Source: JBBIQS01 sp037442205 (GTDB taxonomy: Bacteria > Myxococcota > Myxococcia > Myxococcales > UBA5297). Taken from it: a DNA stretch of 64,000 nucleotides. Each line of letters starts with the position of its first letter. Positions within the stretch are counted from its first letter, which is position 1. The stretch spans positions 9,410 to 73,409 of the forward strand of contig JBBIQS010000036.1 of assembly GCA_037442205.1 (NCBI GenBank). The letters run 5' to 3'. The notes under the pieces were generated by a model, which saw nothing but the letters and a program-made list of their open reading frames with translations, did not search any database and was not told the DNA's origin. A program made the position numbers and the translations under genes. Shown here piece by piece: positions 35,961 to 45,032 of the stretch.

Positions 35961-37562
35961 CTATCCGCCGTGCAGTGCCTTGGCGGCCGCCTTGCGCGCG
36001 GCGAGCATCGACTCGTAGGAGCGGCCCACGCTCTGGGCCAGGATCAGCAGCTCGCCGATGTCGAGCGAGGCGAACTGGTCGGGCCCGTTGTCGCAGTAGA
36101 GGATGTTGACCACCCTCCCCGCGGCCAGCAGCGGCATCAGCACCGCGGTCTTGGGCTCGCCCCCGCCCAGCCCCTTGAGGAAGACCACGGTGGCGAATTC
36201 CTTGCGCAGCGGCCCGAGGAAGTGGCTGCGGCTGTCGCGCACCAGCTTGAAGGGGCTCTGCTTCTTGAGGGAGATCGCCACCTTGCGGGCGGCCCCGGCG
36301 GCCAGCGCCGAGCCGGCCCCCAGCCAGCCGATGGCCATGTCGCGCTGCACGTTGAGCAGGATCGCCCGCTTGAACTTGCCGGCGGCGAAGCGCAGCACCA
36401 CCCGGCCGATGTCGCCGCGGTCGCTGATCTGCGCCAGCGCCTTCTGGGCCTCGGCGAAGCCGATCGGCGTCGAATCCTCCACCCGCTGCTCGCGGGCCCG
36501 CTTCTCCGAGGCGACCCGGCGCGAGACCTCCTGGCTGCGCTCCGGGGTGCGCTCCGGCTCGGCCTGGGCAATGTCCATCAGCTCCAGGTCGATGGTCGGC
36601 AGCTCGCCCGCGGCGGGAGCGATCGGAGCGATCGGAGCTGTCGGAGCGGCCGAAGCCGGGCGCTGGCTCGCCGGCTGCGGCGCCGCCACCGGCGCCATCG
36701 CCGCCGGCGCAGAGGAAGGCTGGCGGGGAAGCGCGGCGGGAATGGGAACCGCGGTGGGCTGGCGCGGGAGCGAGGTCGGAGTAGGAACCGAGGACGGCTG
36801 GCGCGGGAGCGAGGTCGGAGTGGGCACCGAGGACGGCTGGCGCGGCAGCGCCGTCGGAACGCGGACCTGAGGCGGCGGAGTGGCCAGTCGCCCGGCCACC
36901 GGCTGCGGCCGAGGCGCGGGAGCCGGCGGCGCGGCGATCGGAGCCATCGGCTGGGACTCCTCGATGACCACCGCCTCCTCGAGCTGCTCCTCGCCGGCGC
37001 GCACCCCGCCCTGCATGGCGGCGGCGTAGAGAGACTCGAACTCGTCCTCGGCCATCAGATCCTGGCTCGGGGCCCGGGCCGCGGCCTGCTGGGCGCGCTG
37101 CTGCTTGCGCCGCACCGCCTCGATGTCGACCTCGCGCACCGGCCGAAAGGCCTTGCAGTAGCGCCGCTGCAGCTGCGCCATGCGGAATTCGGGCACCACC
37201 ACCGGGACCACCCGCTTGCCGGTCATCTGCGCCACCCGGTCGCGGGTCTCGATGTCGTCGGGGTTGATCACCAGCAGGAAGAGCCGGTTGCCCTCCAGCC
37301 GCACCGGCAGCACGTCGCGGTCGTCGGCGAGGTTGAGGTCCAGCGACGCCAGCGCCTCGCCGGAGGGGACGATCTCCCCGTGCGCCGACGGCACCCCGTG
37401 CAGCTTCCCGAGCGCGCGGGCGAGCGCCTCCTCGGTGAGGTGGCCCAGCTCGACCAGGTTCGTTCCCAGCCGGCCGCCGTTGAGGACCTGCGACGAAAGC
37501 GCCTCCTCGACCTGCGCCGCGGTGGCCACCCTGTCTCGCACCAGAAGCTCGCCCAATCGCAT
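35961..37562 (-). CDS. MshEN-linker-GAF-like protein
   Basis: A 533-residue soluble protein. Residues 1-150 are an MshEN/GspE-N domain (MRLGELLVRDRVATAAQVEE, LGTNLVELGHLTEEALARAL, RLFLLVINPDD), the module that binds c-di-GMP in secretion/pilus ATPases, but no ATPase follows. A Pro/Arg/Ala-rich linker (about 200-370) includes a 13-residue repeat beginning LPRQPSS. The C-terminal 165 residues are GAF-like (RVVLRFAAGKFKRAILL, MAIGWLGAGS, TAVLMPLLAAGRVVNILYCD). The start ATG has only a weak ribosome site. It is divergent from the receiver-DUF4388 gene by 151 bases. Similar MshEN-plus-sensor proteins are frequent in myxobacteria; function unproven. Confidence 0.8.
   Translation of the reverse strand: MRLGELLVRDRVATAAQVEEALSSQVLNGGRLGTNLVELGHLTEEALARALGKLHGVPSAHGEIVPSGEALASLDLNLADDRDVLPVRLEGNRLFLLVINPDDIETRDRVAQMTGKRVVPVVVPEFRMAQLQRRYCKAFRPVREVDIEAVRRKQQRAQQAAARAPSQDLMAEDEFESLYAAAMQGGVRAGEEQLEEAVVIEESQPMAPIAAPPAPAPRPQPVAGRLATPPPQVRVPTALPRQPSSVPTPTSLPRQPSSVPTPTSLPRQPTAVPIPAALPRQPSSAPAAMAPVAAPQPASQRPASAAPTAPIAPIAPAAGELPTIDLELMDIAQAEPERTPERSQEVSRRVASEKRAREQRVEDSTPIGFAEAQKALAQISDRGDIGRVVLRFAAGKFKRAILLNVQRDMAIGWLGAGSALAAGAARKVAISLKKQSPFKLVRDSRSHFLGPLRKEFATVVFLKGLGGGEPKTAVLMPLLAAGRVVNILYCDNGPDQFASLDIGELLILAQSVGRSYESMLAARKAAAKALHGG
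36720..36861. repeat. In-frame 39-base tandem repeat
   Basis: Nearly identical 39-base units (starting CTGGCGCGGGAGCGAGGTCG at 36759 and at 36798), with diverged units at 36720 and a partial unit at 36837. Each encodes the 13-residue unit LPRQPSSVPTPTS or a variant in the linker of the MshEN-GAF-like protein. Confidence 0.85.
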
Positions 37563-37713
37563 GGTGCGGATATACCCGATCTCGCCGCGCCAGTGAGAGC
37601 CTTCCTGCAGGGGTCTTGCCGACGATGGCGTCGCCTCTTCGACCAACGAAGAGGCAGGCGAGCCGGGAGGCTGTGCTATTGTCGGCCCCGCAAAAATCCC
37701 CCCGCCCCTGCCC

Positions 37714-39822
37714 ATGCGCTCGGTCCTGATCGTCGACGACAACGCTGAGCTCGCCAGCCTCCTGGCCATCGTCGCCGACGCCTACGGTCTGGCGCCGCGG
37801 CTGGCCCACACCGGCAAGGACGCACGCCGCTCGCTCGAGTCGATGGTGCCAGAGGCGGCGCTGGTGGACCTGCTGCTGCCTGACTGCAAGGGCCAGGACC
37901 TGATAGCCGAGCTCTCGGCCCGCGGCGTGGTCTGCATGGCGATGAGCGGCGTCTTCCGCGGCGAGAACTTCGCCAGCGAGGCCATGGCCCGCGGCGCCCG
38001 GGCCTTCGTGGAGAAGCCCTTCGTCGCCCGCGAGGTAATGGCCAAGCTGGTCTACCTTTTGGCCTCGCCCGCCTCGCCGCAGGCGAAGCCCGGCCCGCCG
38101 CCCCCGCCGCCCGAGGCGCTGCGCGAGCTCTCACTCGAGGACGCCCCCGCCGGCGGCGGCGAGGAGGAGTTCCTCGAGGAGCTCGTCCCGTTCGACCAGC
38201 AGACCCGCCGGATCGGTCCGGAGGTCCTCGCCGCAGCCGGCATTTCGCTCCACCGCATTCCCGAGGAGGACCCGTTCCTCGAGGACGCTCCCTACCTCGA
38301 CGAAAGCGAAGTCACCGCGCCCATCGGCAAGGCGCTCCTCGACGCCGCCGCCAAGACCGGCCCGTCCTCCGACGATCCGTTCGAGGAGGACCGCCAGCAA
38401 ACGCGCGTCTTCTCCCTGGCGGAGCTGGCCAGGCAGTCGTCGGGGAAAGCGGCGAGCGCCGAGCCGCTCCCCGAGCTCGCCGAGGCGGATCTCGAACCCC
38501 TTCCCCCGCCCCCGCTTTCCGCGAAGCCGGCCCCCGCGGCTGACTCCTCCACGCTGGCGCTGGCGGTCGCGAACGCTGCCGCCGAGCCTCCCGTCCCCGC
38601 ACCGCCGCCTCCTCCCGCCGATGCGGTTGCCGAGGCCGACCTCGAAGAGGAGATCATCGCCCCCTCCCTCCAGGCGCCGACGCCTCCGCCCGCCCCCGCG
38701 GAGGCGAGCGCCGCCGACGAGCGAGATCTGGACGAGGGAATCATCGTCCCGTCTCTCATTTCGCCGGCCGGCGCACCGCCTCCCGCTCCGGCGGAGCCGC
38801 CTTCCGCGCCCCCCTCTCCGCTTCGGGCCCCAGCTTCAGCCACCTCGGAGCTGCCGGCGCCTTCGGCCAAGGAGTCAGCGCCCGACGCGATCGTCGACAC
38901 CGCGCCGTCGCGCCAGGCGCGCCGTGAAGGGCTGGCGCTGCCCGAACCGGTCGTGGCCGACTCGACCGGACCCGCGCCGGATCCCGGCGCGATGCCAGCC
39001 GACGTGGCGCTGCCCTTCTCCGGTCGCAAGGTCTGGCACCCTTCCGCCTCCGGCTCGGCCCAGGAGCCTCGCGGCTCCCAGGGTGCGCCGCGCTCGGGCA
39101 GCCTCGCCAGCACGACCGTCCCGCGCCTGCTGACCGCGCTCTACCAAGGACAGCAGACCGGCGAGCTGCGGCTGCGCCGCGGCGGTGTGCTCAAGGTGAT
39201 TGGAGTCGACCGCGGGGTCACGGTCTTCGCCGCCTCCAACGTCGGCGCCGAGCGGCTGGGGCGCTTCGCCCTCCGCGCCGGAAAGCTCGACGCCGCCAAG
39301 CTGGAGCAGGTGCAGAAGGAGGTCGCCAACTCCTCATCGCGCACCGGGGACGCGATGGTGGCGCTGGGACTGCTCACCGCGGAGGAGCGGCGGGCGCTGG
39401 TCGAGCGGCAGGTGCAGGAGATCGTCTGGAGCACCTTCGACTGGCGCGACGGCGACTACCAGTTCGGGCTGCGCGCCAGCCCGCGTCAGGAGATGCTGAA
39501 GATCTCCCTGGCACCGGCTCCGCTGATCCTCGAGGGCTACAAGCGCGGCTTCACCCTGCTTCGCCTGCGCGAGCTGATGCCGGCCGACCAGCGGTTCCTG
39601 CCCACCGCCGATCCGCCCTATTCGCTCAGCGAGTTGCCACTGTCCGACGGCGAGGCGATGGTGCTGGCGCACGCCGATGGCACCAAGACCGTCGACGACC
39701 TGGTGATCCTCAGCGAGCTCGACGAGCGCTCGGTGCGGGCCGTGCTCTGCGGCCTGTGGCAGCTGGGCATCCTCGAGCCGCGCGCCCAGACCGCCAGCCG
39801 CTCGCGGGTGGTGCTGGTCTAG
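37714..39822 (+). CDS. Receiver domain-linker-DUF4388 (PATAN) protein
   Basis: A 702-residue response-regulator-type protein. Residues 1-115 form an intact receiver (VLIVDDNAEL, ALVDLLLPDCKG phosphoacceptor, AMSG, VEKPF). About 115-430 is an acidic, Pro/Ala-rich disordered linker, with repeats such as EEIIAPSLQAP and DEGIIVPSLISP. About 440-700 is a DUF4388/PATAN-type domain (VPRLLTALYQGQQTGELRLR, GVTVFAASNVGAERLGRFA, IVWSTFDWRDGDYQF), followed by a small winged-helix-like end (TVDDLVILSELDERSVRAVL). DUF4388 proteins are abundant in myxobacteria and occur with motility regulators. It is divergent from the MshEN-GAF-like gene. Confidence 0.86.
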   Translation: MRSVLIVDDNAELASLLAIVADAYGLAPRLAHTGKDARRSLESMVPEAALVDLLLPDCKGQDLIAELSARGVVCMAMSGVFRGENFASEAMARGARAFVEKPFVAREVMAKLVYLLASPASPQAKPGPPPPPPEALRELSLEDAPAGGGEEEFLEELVPFDQQTRRIGPEVLAAAGISLHRIPEEDPFLEDAPYLDESEVTAPIGKALLDAAAKTGPSSDDPFEEDRQQTRVFSLAELARQSSGKAASAEPLPELAEADLEPLPPPPLSAKPAPAADSSTLALAVANAAAEPPVPAPPPPPADAVAEADLEEEIIAPSLQAPTPPPAPAEASAADERDLDEGIIVPSLISPAGAPPPAPAEPPSAPPSPLRAPASATSELPAPSAKESAPDAIVDTAPSRQARREGLALPEPVVADSTGPAPDPGAMPADVALPFSGRKVWHPSASGSAQEPRGSQGAPRSGSLASTTVPRLLTALYQGQQTGELRLRRGGVLKVIGVDRGVTVFAASNVGAERLGRFALRAGKLDAAKLEQVQKEVANSSSRTGDAMVALGLLTAEERRALVERQVQEIVWSTFDWRDGDYQFGLRASPRQEMLKISLAPAPLILEGYKRGFTLLRLRELMPADQRFLPTADPPYSLSELPLSDGEAMVLAHADGTKTVDDLVILSELDERSVRAVLCGLWQLGILEPRAQTASRSRVVLV

Positions 39823-39850
39823 GCGACGCCCAGCCCGCCCTGGCGTTCGC

Positions 39851-40399
39851 TTAGCGGGTCGCCGTCTGCAGCGCCTGCTCCAGCCCGGCCTTGGCGACGG
39901 GCTCGACCTCGACCGCCAACCGCTTGCGCAACAGCGCCGGGACCTTGGGCGAGGCGATGGCCGAAAGCGCCTGGGCGGCAGCGATGCGGGTGTCGGGGAC
40001 CGGGTGATCGAGGAAGCCGGCCAGCAGGTCGAGCGCATTCGCCCCCTCGACCAACCCCAGCGCCGACACCGCGGCCTTGGCTTCGATCGCCGCCGGGCCG
40101 CGCTCGGCCTTGCCGTGGCGAGCGAGCACCGCGCGCAGTACCGCCGGGGTGGTCGGGCTCTTGGAGAAAGCCAGCGCCCCCACCGCGCGGATGCGGTAGA
40201 GCGGCACCAGCGACGGGTCCTGGGCCAGCTGCTCCAGCACCTGCTCCCAGCCGGCCCCCAGCGACTCGAGCCGCTCGCGGGTCATCGGGATCTCGTAGCC
40301 GCGCAGCGCATCGAGCACCGCCTGCCGGCTCGGCTGCCCGAGCGCCGGAACGGAGACCAACAGAGAGAGGATGGCGAAGGAAAGGTTCACGCGGTTCAT
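39851..40399 (-). CDS. HEAT-repeat exported protein
   Basis: A 182-residue protein with a signal peptide (MNRVNLSFAILSLLVSVPALG). It consists of helical repeats of the HEAT/armadillo type (LYRIRAVGALAFSKSPTTPA, AIEAKAAVSALGLVEGANAL, PDTRIAAAQALSAIASPKVP). Each repeat has the Ala/Leu pattern of a two-helix unit, with a conserved Arg/Lys near the second helix. It is probably periplasmic and binds a protein partner. It starts five bases past the metalloprotease stop and is therefore probably co-transcribed with it. The ATG follows GGTGGAG. Confidence 0.82.
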   Translation of the reverse strand: MNRVNLSFAILSLLVSVPALGQPSRQAVLDALRGYEIPMTRERLESLGAGWEQVLEQLAQDPSLVPLYRIRAVGALAFSKSPTTPAVLRAVLARHGKAERGPAAIEAKAAVSALGLVEGANALDLLAGFLDHPVPDTRIAAAQALSAIASPKVPALLRKRLAVEVEPVAKAGLEQALQTATR

Positions 40400-40404
40400 G
40401 GTCG

Positions 40405-42183
40405 CTACTCCACCAAGGTGTTGTTGCGCATCACGAAGCCCTGCCCCTGGGACAGGTCCTCGCCGCCCTGCTCGTTCCAGTACATGAGGTTCGAGCTGCT
40501 GGTGGTGGTGTCGTCGAGCAGATCCTGGTGCGTCGGGTCGTTGCCCCCTTGGCCGTTCTGCTCGACGTTGTGCCACAGCCCCAGGTAGTGGCCCGACTCG
40601 TGGCTCATCACGTTGCCGATGATGCTGCTGCCGTCCATGGTGAAGGCGCAGTAGGCCTCGAAGGTCACCACCACTCCGCTGTGCACCGTCCCCGGGGTGA
40701 GCGAGCCGGGAATCCCGCCCGACACCCCCAGCAGCGCGAACGAGGTGCTGCCGCCGCTCAGGCTGCGCACCAGGAACACGTTCACCGCGTGCTCATTGTG
40801 CCCGGCCGAGGCCGAGAACAGCGGATCCAGCGCCCCGGGCTGGGTGCCGTCGATGCTCTGCAGATCGGTGCGGTTCAGATCGAAGTAGTTGATGGTCCCC
40901 AGGGTGATGCCGGCCTTGGCGTAGATGCGCCGCATGGTGGCGATGTCCCGGGACAGGATCGACGGGGCGGTATTGGCGGACATCGTCGTTCCCGAGCTGC
41001 AGGCGTGCCCGCGCATCGGAAGGATGTGGATGTTGAGGTTGAGCGTTCCCGACGAGACCCTGGCCCCGGGCGCCAGCTTGTAAACCAGCTGGATCCCGGG
41101 GATGCCGGGGATCGCCGCCCCAGTGCTGGAGCTGAAGATGCCGGTGCCGAAGGTGTAAGCCCCGCCGTGGATGAGCGGGTACTTGTTGGTCATCGGGACC
41201 ATCATGGTGTTGATCGCGTTCTGCGGATCCAGGCGGACGTGGACCCGCGGGTCCCAGGGATCGAGCCCGATGCTGGCCTCCTGGTTCCCGCTGGGATCGG
41301 TCAGGCTGGTGACCACCGGCATGTTCGCGGCGGAGGAGGTGGTGGTGACGATCGAAAACGAGACCGCGTTGTCCGGCACCGGGACCACCGACTTGTAGAT
41401 CGCCGGGTAGCTCGACAGGTCCCAGGTGGTCATCCCCGAGGGCGGCAGGCAGGCCTTGGTGGCGTGGGAGGTGGAGTTGGGCATCGGCTCCTGCGAGCCG
41501 ACGCAGCTCAGCCCGTTGGAGCAGCCGTCGTCGCTGGCGCAGGCCTGGCTGCAGACGCCCAGGTGGCAGTAGCCGCTGCGGCAGCCGGCGTTGCCGGCGC
41601 AGGCCGCCCCCAGCTCCAGCTTGCCGTCGTTGTTGGGAGAGCAGACCTCGCGCACGTCGGTGCGCACCCCGTTCTGCTCTGCTCCGCGCCAGATGCACGA
41701 CCATCCGCCCTGGCAGTCGGCGGTGCGGGCGCAGGTGTCGCTGCACAGCTGCTCGGGCAGCAGGCAGACCCCCGAGGCGCAGTTGACGTCGCGGTTGCAG
41801 CGGGTGGCGGTGGCCTGCTCGCACTGGCCGGAGCCCTGGTTGCACTTGAAGCCGGGGCCGCAGTCGTCGCCGCTGGCGCACTTGGGCACGCAGACGCCGT
41901 TGAAGCACTGGTAGTCGCTGCCGCGGCACTGCTCGGGCCCGCTGCAGGACTGGTAGCAGGCCTGGGTCCCCTGGAAGCTGCCGCAGCTGCTGCCGCCGGG
42001 GCAGGAGTTGCAGTCGAGCCCGCGGCAGTAGCCGCCGCCGGGGAAGGTGGCGGCGCAGCTTCCGGACTGGCAGTCGGCGTCGGCGGCGCAGGCCCCGCCG
42101 ATGGCCACCGAGCCGCCCGAGCCGCAGCCGGCGGCGAGCAACAGACAGACAATTCCAAGGGTTCCTGGAGCCGAACGAATCAT
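40405..42183 (-). CDS. Cys-rich lipoprotein with metzincin-type metalloprotease domain
   Basis: A 592-residue lipoprotein (MIRSAPGTLGIVCLLLAAGC, lipobox LAAGC). Residues about 25-225 are Cys-rich modules spaced like those of the lipoproteins at 10837-13162. The middle (about 230-510) is beta-rich. Near the C-terminus the zinc motif HESGHYLGLWH (His528, Glu529, His532, His538) is followed by NLMYW, a metzincin Met-turn at Met567. This makes it a probable secreted zinc protease displayed on the surface. It is followed within five bases by the HEAT-repeat gene. Family-level assignment is by motif; the exact peptidase family is not identified. Confidence 0.85.
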   Translation of the reverse strand: MIRSAPGTLGIVCLLLAAGCGSGGSVAIGGACAADADCQSGSCAATFPGGGYCRGLDCNSCPGGSSCGSFQGTQACYQSCSGPEQCRGSDYQCFNGVCVPKCASGDDCGPGFKCNQGSGQCEQATATRCNRDVNCASGVCLLPEQLCSDTCARTADCQGGWSCIWRGAEQNGVRTDVREVCSPNNDGKLELGAACAGNAGCRSGYCHLGVCSQACASDDGCSNGLSCVGSQEPMPNSTSHATKACLPPSGMTTWDLSSYPAIYKSVVPVPDNAVSFSIVTTTSSAANMPVVTSLTDPSGNQEASIGLDPWDPRVHVRLDPQNAINTMMVPMTNKYPLIHGGAYTFGTGIFSSSTGAAIPGIPGIQLVYKLAPGARVSSGTLNLNIHILPMRGHACSSGTTMSANTAPSILSRDIATMRRIYAKAGITLGTINYFDLNRTDLQSIDGTQPGALDPLFSASAGHNEHAVNVFLVRSLSGGSTSFALLGVSGGIPGSLTPGTVHSGVVVTFEAYCAFTMDGSSIIGNVMSHESGHYLGLWHNVEQNGQGGNDPTHQDLLDDTTTSSSNLMYWNEQGGEDLSQGQGFVMRNNTLVE

Positions 42184-42280
42184 GAGATGTGAGCCTCGGA
42201 GGTGCGGCGCTCGCTCTCGGTTGAGGGGGCCCGAGCGACCGAACGGTGGCCGGCAGTCTAGCCGACCGGCCGGGAGGGCT

Positions 42281-43939
42281 TCAAACCGCCACTTCTTCGA
42301 TGGCCGCCAGGGCGTACTGGGCGGCGCGGGCCAGCACCGCCGGGTCGGAGGGCATGTCCGGGAAGTGGCCCAGCAGCGGCGCCGCCCAGCCGCGGGCCTC
42401 GCGCCCGGTGCTCACCGCGTTGCGGTAGGCGCGCCGGGCCTCGGCCAGATCGCCCCGCCGCTCAGCCAGCCGACCGAGGAAGTAGTGCGCCAGGGCCAGG
42501 TTGGGGTCGAGGAAGATCGCCCGCCCCAGCTCCTGCGCCGCCTCCTCGGCCAGCGCCGGATCGCCGGCCTCGAAGCAGGCGATCCCCAGGAACAGGTGAG
42601 GCTCGGCGCACAGCGGCTCGGCGGCCAGCGCCAGCTCGTAGGCCTCGCGCGCCTCCAGGGGCCGGCTCATGACGGTCAGCACGTTGCCCAAGGTCACGAG
42701 CAGAGCGAGGTTGCCCGGCGAGGTCTCGAGCGACTGGCGCAACAGCTTGAGGGCGGCCTCGAACTCGCCCTGCTCCAGCAGCGCCGCCGCCGCCTTGATG
42801 GGATCGACCTCGGGCCCCTCGGGCAGCGCCAGCGCGAGCTGGGGCGCGTTCGCCGCCGGCCGGGCTTCGCTCACCCGCGGAAGAGTGCCGGGCAGCGGCG
42901 TCGGCACGGTGACCGGGGCAGCGACCGGGCGCGGGCCCTCCGCCGGAACCCGCGGCAGCGTCCCGGGCAGCGGCGTGGGGGCGTTGGGCGCCGGCGGGCG
43001 CGGCGCCGGCTCCTCCGCTCCACGCGCCTTGCGGGCCGCCACCGCCTCCCGCAGCCGCTCGATCGCCTGGTCCACCCGCGGCTTGACCGCCCGCATCTTG
43101 GGCGCCACCGGACGCCGATAGAGGAACGAGCCCTCGACCTCGGTCAGCTCGAAGTCGCTGCTGATCCGATAGAGCGACTCCGAGTAGCCCAGGCACAGGT
43201 AGCCGCCCTCGACCAGCCGATCGAAGAACCGGCCGATCACCTTGGCGGTGGTCGGGCCGTCGAAGTAGATGATCACGTTGCGGCACAGCACCACGTCCCA
43301 CAGCCCGCCCGACTTCGGCACCGGGAAGGCCACGTCGGCCAGGTTGTGGGTGGCGAAGCGGATGTACGAGCGCAGCCCCTCGTTGGCCTGGTACTCCTCG
43401 CCCTCGCGCACGAAGAAGCGCTCGATCATCTCTGCCGGGACGGTGGCCAGCCGCCGGGTGGCGAACCGGCCCTGCCGCGCCCGGTCCACCGCCTCGGGAT
43501 TGACGTCGGTGGCCAGCAGCTCCAGCCCCTCCGGCTCGACCTTGAGGTCGGCGGCGAGCATCGCCAGCGAATAGGGCTCCTCGCCAGTGGCGCAGCCAGC
43601 AGACCAGACCCGCAGCGGCCGCATCTCGCGCCGCGCCCGCGCCAGCATCTGCGGGAAGACCTGCGCCCGCAGCGCCTTGAACTGGTTGCTGTCCCGGAAG
43701 AACTCGGTCTTTCCCACCGTGACCAGCGGCAGCAGCGCCCGCAGCTCCTGGGCCGCCCCCGACTCCAGCCGCTCGACGAAGGCCAGGGCGTCGCGCTCCC
43801 CCAGCGCCTCCATCCGCGCGGCGATCGCCAGCCGCAGCCCGGCCTCCCCTTCCTTCGCCGGGCGCAGCCCGACCCTGGCCAGCAGCAGCCGGGACAGCCG
43901 CTGGATGGCGGCATCGGGGACCGAGACCCGCAGGCTCAT
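42281..43939 (-). CDS. frzF: CheR methyltransferase with C-terminal TPR repeats (FrzF-like)
   Basis: A 552-residue fusion. Residues about 1-270 are a CheR methyltransferase: TVGKTEFFRD, the SAM site WSAGCATGEEPYSLAM (residues 112-127), LLATDVNPEAVDRAR and WDVVLCRNVIIYF. A Pro-rich linker repeats TPLPGTLPRV. From about residue 390 to the end are four to five TPR repeats (LLEQGEFEAALKLLRQSLET, LVTLGNVLTVMSRPLEAREA, LAEEAAQELGRAIFLDPNLA). It would methylate glutamates of the co-encoded receptor. The CheR-TPR fusion is the architecture of M. xanthus FrzF. It overlaps the CheB stop (ATGA) and is last in the operon. Confidence 0.92.
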   Translation of the reverse strand: MSLRVSVPDAAIQRLSRLLLARVGLRPAKEGEAGLRLAIAARMEALGERDALAFVERLESGAAQELRALLPLVTVGKTEFFRDSNQFKALRAQVFPQMLARARREMRPLRVWSAGCATGEEPYSLAMLAADLKVEPEGLELLATDVNPEAVDRARQGRFATRRLATVPAEMIERFFVREGEEYQANEGLRSYIRFATHNLADVAFPVPKSGGLWDVVLCRNVIIYFDGPTTAKVIGRFFDRLVEGGYLCLGYSESLYRISSDFELTEVEGSFLYRRPVAPKMRAVKPRVDQAIERLREAVAARKARGAEEPAPRPPAPNAPTPLPGTLPRVPAEGPRPVAAPVTVPTPLPGTLPRVSEARPAANAPQLALALPEGPEVDPIKAAAALLEQGEFEAALKLLRQSLETSPGNLALLVTLGNVLTVMSRPLEAREAYELALAAEPLCAEPHLFLGIACFEAGDPALAEEAAQELGRAIFLDPNLALAHYFLGRLAERRGDLAEARRAYRNAVSTGREARGWAAPLLGHFPDMPSDPAVLARAAQYALAAIEEVAV

Positions 43940-44982
43940 GCCCGCCCCCGCAGCCAGAGCGCGTTCAGCTCCCGCACCCGCTCGTCGATGGCGTCGGGCA
44001 GCTCCTCGAGCGGGAAGACCGCCTCCACCGCCCCGGCCTCCACCGCCGCCTTGGGCATGCCGTAGACCACCGAGCTCGACTCGTCCTGGGCCAGCGTCCG
44101 CCCGCCGGCGCCGCGCACCGCCAGCAGCCCGTCGGCCCCGTCGCGGCCCATCCCGGTCAGCACCACTCCCACCACCCGTGGCCCGTAGCGGTGGGCCAGC
44201 GAGTCGAACATCACCGTGGCCGAGGGCCGGAAGCCCCCGACCGCTGGCCCGCGGTCGAGCTCGATCTGGTCGTCGCCGCACACCTTCAGGTGGGCGCCGG
44301 TGGGGGCGACCAGCACCACTCCCGGGCGCAGCGGCTGGCGGTCCTGGGCCTCGAGGACCTCCAGCCCCGACTCGCCCGCCAGCCAGGAGGCGAGCCCGGT
44401 CGAGAAGCCGTCGGAGATGTGCTGCACCACCACCATCGGCGCCGGCAGATCGCGCGGCAGATCGCGAAGCAGGTTGGCCAGGGCGCGCGGCCCGCCGAGC
44501 GAGGCGGCGATGCCCACCACCGGCGGCCCGCCCAGGCCGGTCTTCACCGGGCGCTTCTTGGCGTGGCGCCCGCGAACGTGCTGGATGACCCGCACCCCGC
44601 GCAATAGCTTGAGCCGGCGGGCGAGCTGCTGGCGGAAGTCGGCCTCCTCCCCGAAGGCGGGCAGGGCCAGCACGTCCAGCGCCCCCATCGACAGCGCCTC
44701 GAATCCGGCGGCGCTGTTCTGGCTGTCCGCCAGCACCAGGATCGGGGTCGGCCGGTACGCCATGATGTCTTCGATAGCGGAGAAACCGGCGCGTTCCGGA
44801 AGGCCGGCGTCCACCACCACGACCTCGGGCTGGGCCTCCTGGCAGGCGGCCACGATTTCGGTGGAGGCCTCCGAGGCATCGACCACCGCGAGGCCGGCCG
44901 AGCGCAGCGCGCCGCTGAGCAGCCGGCGCACCTCGCCGCCGGCGACGATCAGGACTCGGATGGAATGGCCGGACGGAGACAT
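43936..44982 (-). CDS. frzG: CheB methylesterase with degenerate receiver (FrzG-like)
   Basis: A 348-residue chemoreceptor methylesterase. The catalytic domain (about 150-345) is intact: Ser161 in IAASLGGP, His188 in VVQHIS and Asp281 in GMGRDG. The N-terminal receiver fold (about 8-125) keeps a candidate phosphoacceptor (Asp58 in VVVVDAGLPE) but has Ala-Gly at 14-15 in place of the acidic pair, and Leu where the conserved Lys should be (DVLALPAF), so it is unlikely to be phosphorylated normally. It lies between the CheA-CheY gene and the CheR-TPR gene, the same position as frzG, and is coupled to the latter. Confidence 0.92.
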   Translation of the reverse strand: MSPSGHSIRVLIVAGGEVRRLLSGALRSAGLAVVDASEASTEIVAACQEAQPEVVVVDAGLPERAGFSAIEDIMAYRPTPILVLADSQNSAAGFEALSMGALDVLALPAFGEEADFRQQLARRLKLLRGVRVIQHVRGRHAKKRPVKTGLGGPPVVGIAASLGGPRALANLLRDLPRDLPAPMVVVQHISDGFSTGLASWLAGESGLEVLEAQDRQPLRPGVVLVAPTGAHLKVCGDDQIELDRGPAVGGFRPSATVMFDSLAHRYGPRVVGVVLTGMGRDGADGLLAVRGAGGRTLAQDESSSVVYGMPKAAVEAGAVEAVFPLEELPDAIDERVRELNALWLRGRA

Positions 44983-45032
44983 TGCGCGGTGCCGAAGGCC
45001 ACTCTAGCGAACCGCGCCCGCCCCGGAAAGCT

